Assembly (NCBI GenBank): GCA_009838645.1
Contig: VXRC01000012.1
Span: 32,993-96,992 of the forward strand
Origin: Gemmatimonadota bacterium
GTDB taxonomy: Bacteria; JAAXHH01
Direction: 5' to 3'
DNA: 64,000 nt
Part shown: one piece after another, positions 34,453 through 44,109 of the stretch
How the letters are laid out: each line of letters opens with the position of its first letter
How positions within the stretch are numbered: position 1 is the first letter of the stretch
Program-made: the position numbers and the translations under genes
The notes under the pieces: generated by a model
What the model was told of the DNA's origin: nothing
The model's database searches: none
What the model saw: only the letters and a program-made list of their open reading frames with translations

Positions 34453-34477
34453 ATCGAGGAATCGGAGGAAGAGGTCC

Positions 34478-35548
34478 ATGGCCCTGGAAAAGCAACTGAC
34501 GAGCGCGGCGTGGTCCGGCGACCTGGACGCCGCGAAAGCCCTGCTGAAGGAAGACCCGGAGGCCGCCCGGCACTGGCAACCCGTCATGACGGCCGCATTC
34601 ACGGGGAGTACGGAGATCGTCAGGCTGCTGGTCGAACACGGCGCCGATCCCAACGTGATCAGCCGCAACAACCATCGGCACCGGCCGCTGCATCGCGTGC
34701 TGGAACACAAGAAGACGATTCCCAAGGGTCCGCACCACGTGGAAACCGTGCGCGCCCTCCTCGAACACGGCGCGCGCATCGACCTGCGGGGCGGCCACGG
34801 CCGCATGACGGCGCCCTGTCTCGCCGCCGTGGGTGGGGAGATCCAGTTCCTGCCGGTGCTCCGCGAATACATCGAGGACTGGGATATATTCACCAGCGTG
34901 GCCCTGGGCGAGGCGGATCGCGTCCGGGCGCTTTTAGACGAAAACGAAAGCCTGGTCGACGCGGTGGACGAGAACCGGTGGCGGCCCCTGAACTACGCCG
35001 CGGCTTCCGGCGCGGGCCGGGACGACGCGGAGGTCGCCGCCCGTCTTGAAGCGATCGTCGTGTTGCTCCTGCAGCGGGGCGCCGAGGTCAACCGGCCTCC
35101 TCCTCCGCTGACCTCCGCCATCGGCAACCGGGCCATGATGCAGGCGATGCTGGACGCCGGCGCGAAACCCGGTCCCGGCCTGGTCAACGCCTTGTGGAGC
35201 GTGGACTACGATTCGGTGGAAATGCTGCTGGCGGCCGGGGCGGACATCCGGCATCCCGCGGTGGACGACACCCTGAGCGAACTGGTGCAGTACGGCACCT
35301 ACAACATGGCCCGTTTCCTGGTCGACCGCGGCGCCAACGTGAACGCCGTCGACGATCATCGCGGACGCACCGCGCTGCACTGGGCCGCCGTCCGCGGCGC
35401 AGGGAAGCCATTCGTCACCTACCTGCTCGACCAGGGCGCGGACCCGTCCATCCGGGACCGGGACGGCGCCACGGCGCTGGACATTGCCCGCGAGAAGAAG
35501 AGGAAGGCGATAGAATCCATGCTCCTGGAAAGAGGGCGCGGAGGATGA
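34478..35548 (+). CDS. Ankyrin-repeat protein
   Basis: A 356-residue protein with about seven ankyrin repeats of 33 residues. Clear units include TEIVRLLVEHGADPNVISRN, VETVRALLEHGARIDLRGG, AIVVLLLQRGAEVNRPPPP, MARFLVDRGANVNAVDD and VTYLLDQGADPSIRDRDG. Such proteins bind partner proteins. There is no signal peptide, so it should act in the cytoplasm. The stop overlaps the acetyltransferase start by 4 nt, suggesting a joint role, though none can be deduced. Confidence 0.92.
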   Translation: MALEKQLTSAAWSGDLDAAKALLKEDPEAARHWQPVMTAAFTGSTEIVRLLVEHGADPNVISRNNHRHRPLHRVLEHKKTIPKGPHHVETVRALLEHGARIDLRGGHGRMTAPCLAAVGGEIQFLPVLREYIEDWDIFTSVALGEADRVRALLDENESLVDAVDENRWRPLNYAAASGAGRDDAEVAARLEAIVVLLLQRGAEVNRPPPPLTSAIGNRAMMQAMLDAGAKPGPGLVNALWSVDYDSVEMLLAAGADIRHPAVDDTLSELVQYGTYNMARFLVDRGANVNAVDDHRGRTALHWAAVRGAGKPFVTYLLDQGADPSIRDRDGATALDIAREKKRKAIESMLLERGRGG

Positions 35549-36042
35549 GGATACGCCGGGCCGGCGAAGACGACTTCGAAGCCATCTGGTCCATCTTCCA
35601 CCGGGTCGTCCGGTCGGCCGACACCTATCCGTATCCGCCCGACACGGACAGGGACCAGGCCCGCGCGCTGTGGACGGCGCCGCCGAACCGGACCTACGTA
35701 GCGCTGGAAGGCCGCGAGGTGGTGGGCACCTACTATATCCGGCCCAACCAGCCGGGACAGGGCGCCCACGTGGCGAACGCGGGGTTCATGGTCGATCCGG
35801 ACATCCAGGGCCGCGGCGTCGGGCGGTCCATGGGCATCCACGCCCTCGAAGAGGCGCGCCGCGCGGGATTCCTGTCCATGCAGTTCAACATGGTCGTCGG
35901 CACGAACCACCGGGCCGTCGCACTCTGGCGGGACCTGGGGTTCTCGATAGTCGGCACCGTACCGGCCGCGTTCGACCATCCCGAGCACGGCCTCGTGGAT
36001 GCACACATCATGTACCGGAAGTTGCAGGAACCCGACCCATGA
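35545..36042 (+). CDS. GNAT-family N-acetyltransferase
   Basis: A 165-residue acetyl-CoA-dependent acetyltransferase. The acetyl-CoA-binding motif A is VDPDIQGRGVGRSM (R/QxxGxG/A), followed by ALEEARRAGF and TNHRAVALWRDLGF. Start and stop overlap the ankyrin and glutaminyl cyclase genes by 4 nt each (ATGA), so the three are one translational unit. The substrate is unknown. Confidence 0.92.
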   Translation: MRIRRAGEDDFEAIWSIFHRVVRSADTYPYPPDTDRDQARALWTAPPNRTYVALEGREVVGTYYIRPNQPGQGAHVANAGFMVDPDIQGRGVGRSMGIHALEEARRAGFLSMQFNMVVGTNHRAVALWRDLGFSIVGTVPAAFDHPEHGLVDAHIMYRKLQEPDP

Positions 36043-36917
36043 AGCGGAACCTGATCGCCGTCCTGGTCAGCCTCGCGGTCCTGTCCGGCCTCGCGGTCCT
36101 GACCGGCATCGCCGCCTGTACCGAACCGACGAATTCGAGCACCAGTCCCACCGATACGCAGGCGGGGAACGACACCACGGCGGTCGCGGCAAAGTCCTAT
36201 ACCTACGAGGTGGTCCGGTCGTTCCCCCACGATACCGGCGCCTTTACCCAGGGCCTGGCGATCAATGGCGAAACGCTGTACGAGAGTACTGGGAACTACG
36301 GCCAGTCCTCCCTGCGCCAGGTGGCGCTGCAGACCGGCGAAGTGGAACGGGTCCGCCGGCTGTCCGCGACGATCTTCGGGGAAGGGCTCGCCCTCTACGA
36401 CGACAAGATCATCCAACTCACCTGGAAATCGGGTGTCGGGTTCATCTACGACCGGGAGCGCTTCGAACTGCTGCGGAGCGTGTCCTATCCCGGCGAGGGA
36501 TGGGGCATCGCCTACGACGGCGCGCAGTTCATCATGACCGACGGCTCATCCAACCTGTACTTCCGCGACAAGGTGACCTTCGCGGAGACCGGCCGGGTGG
36601 TCGTGCGGGACGGGGACGGCCCGGTGCGCAACCTGAACGAACTGGAGTACGTGAAGGGCGAGGTCTACGCCAATATCTGGCAGGAGGACCGCATCGCCCG
36701 CATCGATCCCGAAACGGGCCGGGTCACGGGGTGGATCGACCTGGAGGGATTGCTCGAATCGGGCGGTCAGCATGGACTCGGCGAGGGGGGCGGCACGGTG
36801 GATGTGCTCAACGGCATCGCCTACGATGCCACGGGGGACCGGCTGTTCGTCACCGGCAAGTATTGGCCCCGGCTCTTCGAGATCCGGCTGGTCGAAAAAC
36901 AGGACCCCTCCGGGTAA
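36039..36917 (+). CDS. Glutaminyl cyclase lipoprotein (glutamine cyclotransferase)
   Basis: A 292-residue plant-type glutaminyl cyclase: a five-blade propeller that converts N-terminal Gln to pyroglutamate. HDTGAFTQGLAINGETLYES, then IFGEGLALYDDKIIQLTW, GEGWGIAYDG and LNELEYVKGEVYANIWQED are family signatures. The signal peptide ends LTGIAAC, with Cys27 as lipidation site, so it is periplasm- or surface-facing. The signal peptide itself holds an 18-bp tandem duplication (36072-36089, 36090-36107). Confidence 0.93.
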   Translation: MKRNLIAVLVSLAVLSGLAVLTGIAACTEPTNSSTSPTDTQAGNDTTAVAAKSYTYEVVRSFPHDTGAFTQGLAINGETLYESTGNYGQSSLRQVALQTGEVERVRRLSATIFGEGLALYDDKIIQLTWKSGVGFIYDRERFELLRSVSYPGEGWGIAYDGAQFIMTDGSSNLYFRDKVTFAETGRVVVRDGDGPVRNLNELEYVKGEVYANIWQEDRIARIDPETGRVTGWIDLEGLLESGGQHGLGEGGGTVDVLNGIAYDATGDRLFVTGKYWPRLFEIRLVEKQDPSG

Positions 36918-36973
36918 CCGTTTACCCGGCCGATCCTGCCCTGTTCGACCAACGGATCTCTGTTTTCTTTGTC

Positions 36974-37912
36974 TTAGAACCTGGCGGAAATGGTGAACTT
37001 GGTGATGTCCTGCAGCGTCGAACTCGTGGTGTAGCTGAAGTCGATGCGGTACATATTCCACTGTAGGCCGCCGCCGAACGTGGGCGTTTTCACATCGCCT
37101 TCCGCGTCGTGCACGTACCCCGTCCGAAGCGCGATCAGATCCTGGTACCAGTATTCCAGCCCGACGTTCAGGATGTTACCGCTGTCCTTCAGTAGCATGC
37201 GGTTGAGGTCGACGGCAAGCAGCAGGCTGTTCGACTCGTCTTCGAGCGCTTTGAGCGCGGCGCCCACCTTTAGGTTCCGGGAAAGCGGGTCTCCCTGATT
37301 CGAATCCGTGTACTTGATTTCCGTCCCCAGGTTCTGAAGGACGCCGGCCACGGTGAACCGGGGCATGACGCGGGCGGTAACGCCGACGTCCAGGGCGAAG
37401 CTCGTGCCCACCCCGTCGTCCTCGTCGGACAGGGCGCTCCGGATGATCTTCAGATTGGAACCGACCCCAAGGCGGTCGTTGATCAGGGCGCCATACGAGA
37501 GGGACACCGCCATGTCCGAACTCTTGAACGTCCCCTGGCTGTCCCCTGTCGCGCTCACCCTCTGTTGTTCACCCAGCGAAAGATAAGGCACGCTGACTCC
37601 GAAGGTCCCGATGCCTTCGACCGGATGCACGTAGGAGAAGTGCAGGTAGTAGAGATCGTCCGCCAGGTAAGGCAACCATTTGAAATAGGTTCCCGACACA
37701 CCGCTGTACTCGAGGAATCCCAGTCCGCCCGGATTCCACGCGGGGACCTGGGCACCCAGGGCGTGGGCGACGCCGGTCTCGCCCATGGCCGTGGACCGCG
37801 CGTCGGGGGCGATCTGCAGGAACAGGCCGCCGGCCTGCCCGACACCGGCCTGGGATTGCCCGGCCGGAATCGCCAGCAGCGTTGCGATGAGCAGGTAGCT
37901 TAGTTTTCTCAC
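36974..37912 (-). CDS. PorV/PorQ-family outer-membrane protein
   Basis: A 312-residue beta-barrel protein with a cleavable signal peptide (MRKLSYLLIATLLAIPAGQS, then QA). The mature N-terminus GLFLQIAPDARSTAMGETGV, then WNPGGLGF, is the PorV/PorQ signature. The protein ends with an aromatic residue (TISARF), as outer-membrane barrels do. PorV works with type IX secretion in Bacteroidota; in other FCB lineages members occur alone. No other type IX gene is in the window. Confidence 0.9.
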   Translation of the reverse strand: MRKLSYLLIATLLAIPAGQSQAGVGQAGGLFLQIAPDARSTAMGETGVAHALGAQVPAWNPGGLGFLEYSGVSGTYFKWLPYLADDLYYLHFSYVHPVEGIGTFGVSVPYLSLGEQQRVSATGDSQGTFKSSDMAVSLSYGALINDRLGVGSNLKIIRSALSDEDDGVGTSFALDVGVTARVMPRFTVAGVLQNLGTEIKYTDSNQGDPLSRNLKVGAALKALEDESNSLLLAVDLNRMLLKDSGNILNVGLEYWYQDLIALRTGYVHDAEGDVKTPTFGGGLQWNMYRIDFSYTTSSTLQDITKFTISARF

Positions 37913-38200
37913 GTGTTCTCCTTCATACCAATCTCCCCTTTTTATCCCTCCAGGACAACTGAATTTCTACCGATCGCGTCGGTCATCGAGATCCTCAGCG
38001 ATAAATGCACGGCGTCCTGCCCGGCCCGTGCCGGGACCATGCGTTACAGATCGATTATAATATAATGGAGGAGTATGACGAATCTATGACGGTGAAATGA
38101 AAATCCGGTGGTGGGCGGTTTCAGGGCGGAAGGAGCCGTGGTGGGTTGGGATTAAGTCAGGTCGGTCAGCGGATTAATCTGGTTGTCAATGAAATCGGTT
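37913..38200. other. Gap upstream of the PorV-like gene
   Basis: No gene recognised in these 288 nt. A very AT-rich stretch near 38050-38080 (GATTATAATATAATGG) may hold a promoter for the PorV-like gene on the minus strand, but no well-spaced -35 is evident. Confidence 0.3.
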
Positions 38201-39574
38201 TTAAGGCCTAAATGGTACGTATTCAGCGGTGTAAGTTATGCTGTCCTGCTCGACTTCCTCAAAAAGAAAAGAATGCCGATATCGCTTCTGAGGCATGTCA
38301 CTTACAGGTTTGTCGACACGAAGACCTCTCCATACTATTCTCCGATCCAGTTGCGCCAGGTCGCGAATCTGTCCCGATACATCTATGCCGAGAATGAGTG
38401 TGTGGGGTTCATAGCTTTGGGACAGTACGATGTATTGATCCGTCATCAGCATCAAACCATAACTGAAGTAGGCATCAAAGTTAAGCGTCCAAAGCACATC
38501 GCGGGTGTCCGAATTGACCATGATCAATTGATACTGTTGAGGTTCGATACCGATCCCTCTAATCCATTGAAACCGTTCAATTAAAAGATACCTGCTATTG
38601 GGACTGAAACCAATTGGGCTGAATTTTACCGCAGCGTCGTTTCTGTTCGGCATCTTTCTCATGTCATTCCACAGCGTACGACCTTCCCGATCGAACATCA
38701 CCGTATGCTTAAAACTAGGACTTGGACCGTCAAAGCTACTGTCGCTTACGGAAACCAATAGCTTTGTCCCATCTTTGGATGTCGTAAGATTCCACGACAG
38801 GTGATGGTAGTGTCTCCATCTTGGCCGTTCTGGCACCAACCACTTGATGGGTATGGTTAGCGCATGTTCTCCCGTGGCCAATTCCACTATGGTCAGTACC
38901 GGGTTTCTATTGGCTATGTTAATGTATGCAACCTCATTCGAGCCTAGGTCCGCAATATCCATTGCTTCGACTTCATGTGTCCATAATGTTCTGCCGGAAT
39001 CAGTTTCGTACACTTTTACGGGCGTAGGGTGGGTACCTTCATTCCTGTAGACGCCCGATATCATATAGTCCCCTGTACTGGAGAACCGTAGATCGTACTC
39101 AGGGTGTTTCATGAGACGTGGAAATCCCCACTCGGAGTCAACGACGACTATTAAATGACTGATTCTTTCTGATGAATGGCTTACTCCATTGGCAAACATG
39201 ATGAAACGGCCATCCAATGAAGACTTCAGGTAGTTCCGGAAGAGTCCAACTTGACTAGGTCGATCTCTTACATAGTACTTTCTAGATAATGGAGTGAATT
39301 CCCATAACGTCGTATTGTTATGGTCCAGAGCACGTATCGTCTGATTGTCGGCCGACAATAGAACAAGGCCTGTCTCCGACAGTACCGGCGGCGTGTACTC
39401 TGAATAAGCCGACCGTTCGACGCGGAATTGTTTATCCTGTTCCGCACCGGCTATCGCTTCGTCCAACTGTGATATAGTCCGGGGATCAAGATCATACTGG
39501 ACTTGACCGGCGAAAACGTTCCCTTCGAACAGTAGTAACACAACGAAGCCTGCTACCCACGTCAGTCTATGCAT
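38201..39574 (-). CDS. Secreted beta-propeller protein (PQQ/WD-like), AT-rich
   Basis: A 457-residue protein with a signal peptide (FVVLLLFEGNVFA). Repeating blade-like segments follow, such as LVLLSADNQTIRALDHNNTT, YMISGVYRNEGTHPTPVKVY, LVSVSDSS and YLLIERFQW, ending in VLWTLNFDAYF. These resemble PQQ-enzyme-like or WD-type propellers. No catalytic motif recognised. The gene is notably more AT-rich than its neighbours, suggesting recent acquisition. It stands alone. The function is unknown, probably surface or periplasmic binding. Confidence 0.8.
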   Translation of the reverse strand: MHRLTWVAGFVVLLLFEGNVFAGQVQYDLDPRTISQLDEAIAGAEQDKQFRVERSAYSEYTPPVLSETGLVLLSADNQTIRALDHNNTTLWEFTPLSRKYYVRDRPSQVGLFRNYLKSSLDGRFIMFANGVSHSSERISHLIVVVDSEWGFPRLMKHPEYDLRFSSTGDYMISGVYRNEGTHPTPVKVYETDSGRTLWTHEVEAMDIADLGSNEVAYINIANRNPVLTIVELATGEHALTIPIKWLVPERPRWRHYHHLSWNLTTSKDGTKLLVSVSDSSFDGPSPSFKHTVMFDREGRTLWNDMRKMPNRNDAAVKFSPIGFSPNSRYLLIERFQWIRGIGIEPQQYQLIMVNSDTRDVLWTLNFDAYFSYGLMLMTDQYIVLSQSYEPHTLILGIDVSGQIRDLAQLDRRIVWRGLRVDKPVSDMPQKRYRHSFLFEEVEQDSITYTAEYVPFRP

Positions 39575-39756
39575 CCTAAAACCTATACCTTGGTTGACGG
39601 GCGAAATGAGAAATACGGTTCGGTGTGTAAGATTCGTTCGCTCAAGTAATCAACAACGATACTATATCTGAATGATACGAACTTAACCCGCACGTGTTCC
39701 CAATTTCAAGCGTACATGACTTTGGTGACGATCTGGAGTGTGCGTCGTAGTGGACT

Positions 39757-40854
39757 TCACCCCGGCACGTCCACCCACCTCCGGGACGCCGCCGCCTCGA
39801 GGATGGCCTCCGCCACGACCTGCGCGCGCATGCCGTGGTAGAAGGAAGGCACGCAGTCCCGTCCCTCGCGGATGGCGCAGACGAACTCCCAGGCCTGGTC
39901 GAAGCGAAAGGTCTGGGCGGGGTCGCCTTCTCTGGGGTCGCGGGGGGAACCGGGCAGGGCGAGGAAGCGCTTCGGGACGCTGCGCCGCCGGTATTTCTCC
40001 CGCCGCGGTCCGGCCTGGATGGCAAAGGGGGTGTGTAGCCGGTAGGCGGCTGAGCCTTCGCTTCCGTTCAACTCGCAGAGGTCATGGTCGCCGGCGCGCC
40101 CGTGGCCTTTGGTCAGTTTGCCCATCTCGAACACGCCCGTGGTCCCCGATTCGAACTCGGCGATCCAGGCTACCCAGTCCTCCACGTCCTGCGGCTCGCA
40201 GGGCCGCCCGTCCTCCGTGCGGTCCCGGGGAACGACCTGCTTGAGCGACGCGCACACCGACCGGATCGGACCGAGCAGGTCCTCGGCGAAGTCGATGCGG
40301 TGGATGCCCATGTCGCCGAGTTCTCCCGTCGCCGCCATGCGCCGGTACTGGCGCCATCCCACGGAATGCTCCCCCCAGTCCTGGAGACGCTGGAAGCGCG
40401 CGTGGCGTATCTCGCCGAGCTGTCCTTCGTCGACCAGGTGCTTCAGGTAGCGCATGCCGGGCACGAACCGGTAGGTAAAGGCGGTCATGTGCCGGACGCC
40501 GGCGTCCCGGGCGGACTCGTACATGTCGACGGTCTCCGCGACGGTCATGCCGATGGGTTTCTCACACAGCACGTGACAGCCCGCGGCGACGGCTTTGAGC
40601 ACGATATCGCGGTGGTACACGTTCGGCACGGCGACGGTCACGGCGTCCGGCCTGACGGCGGCCAGGAACCGGTCCACGTCCGTGAAACCGGCCGCGACGC
40701 CCCACTGTGCCTGCCTGCGGGCTAGCAGATCCTCGTCCACCTCGCAAAGGCCGGCGATCTCCACGCCCGGAATGCGGGAGAACCCCGGGTAATGCACGAA
40801 TTCGCAGACCGATCCGAGTCCGATGAGTCCGATGCGTATTTTGCCAGCCGACAT
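39757..40854 (-). CDS. Gfo/Idh/MocA-family oxidoreductase
   Basis: A 365-residue NAD(P)-dependent oxidoreductase. IGLIGLGSVCEFVHYPGF binds NAD. The conserved CEKPIGMTVAE holds the catalytic-region Lys, and MGIHRIDFAEDLLG holds the His/Asp of the C-terminal domain. Members oxidise or epimerise sugars and inositols. The substrate is unknown. It is downstream of a ceramidase-like gene on the same strand, though separated by about 70 nt. Confidence 0.92.
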   Translation of the reverse strand: MSAGKIRIGLIGLGSVCEFVHYPGFSRIPGVEIAGLCEVDEDLLARRQAQWGVAAGFTDVDRFLAAVRPDAVTVAVPNVYHRDIVLKAVAAGCHVLCEKPIGMTVAETVDMYESARDAGVRHMTAFTYRFVPGMRYLKHLVDEGQLGEIRHARFQRLQDWGEHSVGWRQYRRMAATGELGDMGIHRIDFAEDLLGPIRSVCASLKQVVPRDRTEDGRPCEPQDVEDWVAWIAEFESGTTGVFEMGKLTKGHGRAGDHDLCELNGSEGSAAYRLHTPFAIQAGPRREKYRRRSVPKRFLALPGSPRDPREGDPAQTFRFDQAWEFVCAIREGRDCVPSFYHGMRAQVVAEAILEAAASRRWVDVPG

Positions 40855-40927
40855 GTTTTCGCTCCTGTCTGGTCTACGATCTGGTCCTGATTCGCATACT
40901 TGCGCCGCGCTTCTTACGGACTTTCGC

Positions 40928-42379
40928 CTACTTCAGTCCCCAGGCCGCAAGCTGCCGCTCGATCGCAGCGATCACCGCCTCGAGTCCGCCCGGGCCGACG
41001 GCCGCCGCCTCTTCCTGGTAGAGCCCCTTGCCGTAGTCGTCCGCGGGCAGCAGATAGCCGCCGGTTCCCAGGTTCTGGTTGCACAGGACGACCACGACGA
41101 CGGCGGTTGCCGGGAAGCGTGCCCGCAACTCGCGCTGAAGCACGCTGTACGGTTCGCCGCTTACCATCACGAGGACGCCTTCGCCGATGCGCCAGAGCGT
41201 GACGCCGTAGGGGACGGACTGGCTGTCCGGCGGGATGCTTTCGATGCGCCGCATGGCCCGCCGGACCCGTTCGATGTGCGCGCGGTAGTCGGCGGCTTCC
41301 CGTTCCTGCCCAACTTGCCGGGCGGCCTCTTCGCGGGACGTCCATTCGGCGAGTTGCTCGTCGAGTTCCGCCTGCCCGGGCAGGTCCAGCAGGGGCAGGT
41401 CCAAGGTCATCGCGGCGACGTCGAAGGCTTCGAGCCCTTGCGCGCGCCCGGCATCCATGGGGCTTTGACGCCAGACCCCGATGGTGGCGCCCGAAACCAC
41501 GGGGCCGTCGTAGCGCATCTCGGTCCCGTCGGGCAGCAGGCCCTCCAGGGCCGAAAGCGCGGCATAGCCCAGTTGAAGGCCGTTCCGGTCCGCCGCCTCC
41601 GTTTCGCCCACGAACCCGTACCGCGGCCCGAGATCCCCGCTCGCGCCCAGCAGGAACACGCAAGGCGCGCCGGTTTCCCGCTCCACGACTTCCCGCATGG
41701 CGCCGGGGTAGTCGGGACTGATTAGCGTATTGTCCCAGGCCAGGGTCGTCGGGTGGCAGCTGTAGTTTACGAGGGTGGCGACCAGCCGGCCTTCCCGGTC
41801 GCTGGCGCGGGTGACCACGACCGTGTCGTCGGCGGCCCGGTCCGGGTTGGACCCAACGGCGTACAGCCGGTTTTCATCGTCCCAGTAGTCCCGGTTGTAC
41901 GCCAGGTCGCACCGGCCGTATCCGAAGGCCAGGTCGACCGGATGTATGGCGTCCCTGGCCTCCTCCACGAGGCTGGCGAGCCCCTTGCCGAGATCGTCCA
42001 GGTATCCCAGGATCAGTTCGCCGCCTTCGTGCTCCAGACGGTCCGGATCGTAGTTGCCCGCGGCGTGGGTATGGGAAAAGGTGATGACGACGCGTTCGGC
42101 GGGCAGGCCGGTTCCGGCGGAAACGGTATCCGAAAGACGCTGCAGGTCGCCGGCCTGAAGCCAGCCCAGTTCGAGGGCGACGAGGGCGTGTTTCTCCCCG
42201 GCCCCGGAGTCCGCGAACACCAGTGCGGAGGCGGTCAGCTCCCGGTGCACGCCCGTGGACGCGTCATGCTTCGCCGCGCCCCAGCTGCGGTGATAGATCC
42301 CTGCGGGCGGGGTGATGTCGATCCGTGCGAAGCCCAGGTTGCACCGGCCGGCCGGCATGGCGATTACGCGCTGGCTCAA
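40928..42379 (-). CDS. Neutral ceramidase-like hydrolase
   Basis: A 483-residue protein from a TTG at 42379, which has AAGGAAG about 5 nt upstream; the ATG at 42358 is the alternative start. FARIDITPPAGIYHRSWG, then ITFSHTHAAGNYDP, NYSCHPTTLAWDNTLISPDY and FLLGASGDLGPRYGF match the alkaline ceramidase N-terminal domain family. There is no signal peptide. Bacterial members of this group often occur in carbohydrate/sphingolipid loci; ceramide itself is not proven as substrate. A longer frame to 42685 overlaps the MOSC gene. Confidence 0.82.
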   Translation of the reverse strand: MSQRVIAMPAGRCNLGFARIDITPPAGIYHRSWGAAKHDASTGVHRELTASALVFADSGAGEKHALVALELGWLQAGDLQRLSDTVSAGTGLPAERVVITFSHTHAAGNYDPDRLEHEGGELILGYLDDLGKGLASLVEEARDAIHPVDLAFGYGRCDLAYNRDYWDDENRLYAVGSNPDRAADDTVVVTRASDREGRLVATLVNYSCHPTTLAWDNTLISPDYPGAMREVVERETGAPCVFLLGASGDLGPRYGFVGETEAADRNGLQLGYAALSALEGLLPDGTEMRYDGPVVSGATIGVWRQSPMDAGRAQGLEAFDVAAMTLDLPLLDLPGQAELDEQLAEWTSREEAARQVGQEREAADYRAHIERVRRAMRRIESIPPDSQSVPYGVTLWRIGEGVLVMVSGEPYSVLQRELRARFPATAVVVVVLCNQNLGTGGYLLPADDYGKGLYQEEAAAVGPGGLEAVIAAIERQLAAWGLK

Positions 42380-42401
42380 GGCGTCTTCCTTTCCGGAGTA
42401 T

Positions 42402-43277
42402 TCATGCGGTGTCCCGCATTTCCAGGATCTGAACGGCCATCCCGGCTTCGAGCACGCCGGGTGACCGGTGCACGGCATTATGGCCGAAGGACGGTGCCGA
42501 CCGGTCGAACTTGCGGTAGGTCGCCAGCGTGCGCAGCGGTTCCTTGCCCGGCGTCCCGCTCTCCTGTTCGACCAGGGTCGTGGCGCACCGGCCGCAGGGC
42601 TTGACCAAGTCGATTTCCACCTCCCCCGCGCGGACGCGCTTCCACATGTCCTCCGCGTAAGGCGGGCAGTCAGCCACGACGACATTGGGCCTGAAGCGGT
42701 TCATGCGAAGCGGGGTCTCGAGCCGCGCGTTCAGGTCCGCCAGGGAAGCCTCGGAGATCACCAGCAGCGGGAACCCGTCCGCGAAACCCACCTGGTCGCC
42801 GGGCCGACTCGCGAAGTCCGGGTCCACGGGGCGCACGAAGTCCGGGCTGAAACTCAGCAGGCGGCAGGACGCGTCCAGGTACGTGCTGAACCAGTCCGCC
42901 GCGTCGTCGCCCTGGTCGATCCCGTCGCAGAGGTCTCCCCACACGTCCACGTTTCGGGCAGGGCCCTCCACGAGTCGCGGTACCGACAGGTCCTCCATGC
43001 CCGGCGCCGAAAGCGCCAGTCCGCCCGAGGCAAGAGCAGGCTGGACGAGCGCAAGGGCGGGTGCTTCACGCTGAGTAAGTGGCGAGAGCGGCGCGCGTGA
43101 CCCAGGCGGTCCGGATGAACCGGAAAGGTCAGGCTGTCCAGGCTGTCCACCGCCATCCCCGACGACGATCCACGACCGGTCGTTTCGGATCCCCCGTGAG
43201 TCCAGTTCCGCCCGCGCCAGTTCGTGTCCTGCGCAGGACTTGATAGGATAGACGTGGAGGGAGGAAATGTAAGGCAT
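42402..43277 (-). CDS. MOSC-domain molybdenum-cofactor sulfurase-like protein with a Gly/Pro insert
   Basis: A 291-residue protein. The N-terminal barrel (ISSLHVYPIKSCAGHELARA, then NDRSWIVV) and the MOSC domain (RFRPNVVVADCPPYAEDMWK, then VKPCGRCATTLVEQESG) are intact, with the conserved Cys in KPCGRC. These proteins are related to mARC amidoxime reductases and use molybdenum cofactor. Between the barrel and TQREAPALA there is a Gly/Pro/Ser-rich insert, partly formed by a 9-bp tandem duplication (43130-43147). Confidence 0.9.
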   Translation of the reverse strand: MPYISSLHVYPIKSCAGHELARAELDSRGIRNDRSWIVVGDGGGQPGQPDLSGSSGPPGSRAPLSPLTQREAPALALVQPALASGGLALSAPGMEDLSVPRLVEGPARNVDVWGDLCDGIDQGDDAADWFSTYLDASCRLLSFSPDFVRPVDPDFASRPGDQVGFADGFPLLVISEASLADLNARLETPLRMNRFRPNVVVADCPPYAEDMWKRVRAGEVEIDLVKPCGRCATTLVEQESGTPGKEPLRTLATYRKFDRSAPSFGHNAVHRSPGVLEAGMAVQILEMRDTA

Positions 43278-43389
43278 CGAAGTTCCTTTCGTGTGGTGGC
43301 GTCCGGACGGACCGGGCTTCCTTTTTATAACAACACCGGGTCCGGTGTATTCGTTCGCGCGAGGCGCGCGGTCGACCCCGCTAGGTCGG

Positions 43390-44109
43390 CTAATCCTTCT
43401 TCCGCCGCGGCGGACCCTTGCGGGCCACCTGCGTCCGCTGCGGCCGGAGGACGATCTGCGTGATCACCGTCCCCTCCCGCTGGTCCACGGCCTGCGCGAC
43501 GGCGTCGGCCACGCATTCGGGCGTGATGTGGGTACCGGGATCCTCACCGGGCTCGAAGTCCGCGTGGTCGTAGAATGGCGTCCGGGTCATGTCCGGGTAC
43601 AGGGTCACCACCCGGGCGCCGCTCTTCCGCACCTCGCTGAAGAGCGCCTGCCCGAACTGGTGGAGACCGGCCTTCGTCGCGCCGTAGGCGGCCCCGAAGG
43701 GACCGGGATTCAACGCCGCAGTCGATGCGATGTTGACGACATATCCCCGGGATTCCTCCAGGTGCCTCAGCGTCGCCCGGGTCAGGACCATGGGCGCGAT
43801 CAGGTTGGTCCGGACCATGCGTTCTATCCGATCGGGCGCCATGGCGGCGTGGGGGCCGAAGAAACCGACGCCGGCGTTGTTGACCAGGATCTTCAGACCC
43901 CCGGTCGCTCTCAGCAGTTCCTCTGTGCGGTCCAGCAGAAGCCGGGTATCGGTGACATCACATTCGACCGCTGTGTAACGGGCGTGGCGAAATGCGGTCT
44001 TCCCGTGGTCTCGGGCATACCCGTATACGTCGTAACCTATTTCGACCAGGCGCGCGGCGATGGCCCTCCCGATCCCGGAGGAAGCGCCGGTGACCAGTGC
44101 TACGTCCAT
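43390..44109 (-). CDS. Short-chain dehydrogenase/reductase
   Basis: A 239-residue classical SDR. TGASSGIGRAIA (TGxxxGxG) binds NAD(P), NNAGVG is kept, and the catalytic Ser and Tyr-x3-Lys are in NIASTAALN and YGATKAGL. Its start overlaps the SplB gene by 10 nt. The basic C-terminus ends GPPRRKKD. It is the last gene of the nucleosidase-SplB-SDR cassette; its substrate is unknown. Confidence 0.92.
   Translation of the reverse strand: MDVALVTGASSGIGRAIAARLVEIGYDVYGYARDHGKTAFRHARYTAVECDVTDTRLLLDRTEELLRATGGLKILVNNAGVGFFGPHAAMAPDRIERMVRTNLIAPMVLTRATLRHLEESRGYVVNIASTAALNPGPFGAAYGATKAGLHQFGQALFSEVRKSGARVVTLYPDMTRTPFYDHADFEPGEDPGTHITPECVADAVAQAVDQREGTVITQIVLRPQRTQVARKGPPRRKKD

Noticed and set aside
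36974..37912. Full type IX secretion locus suggested by the PorV-like protein
   Set aside because: No PorU, SprA, GldK-N or C-terminal sorting-domain protein was seen in the window, so only the single protein is reported.
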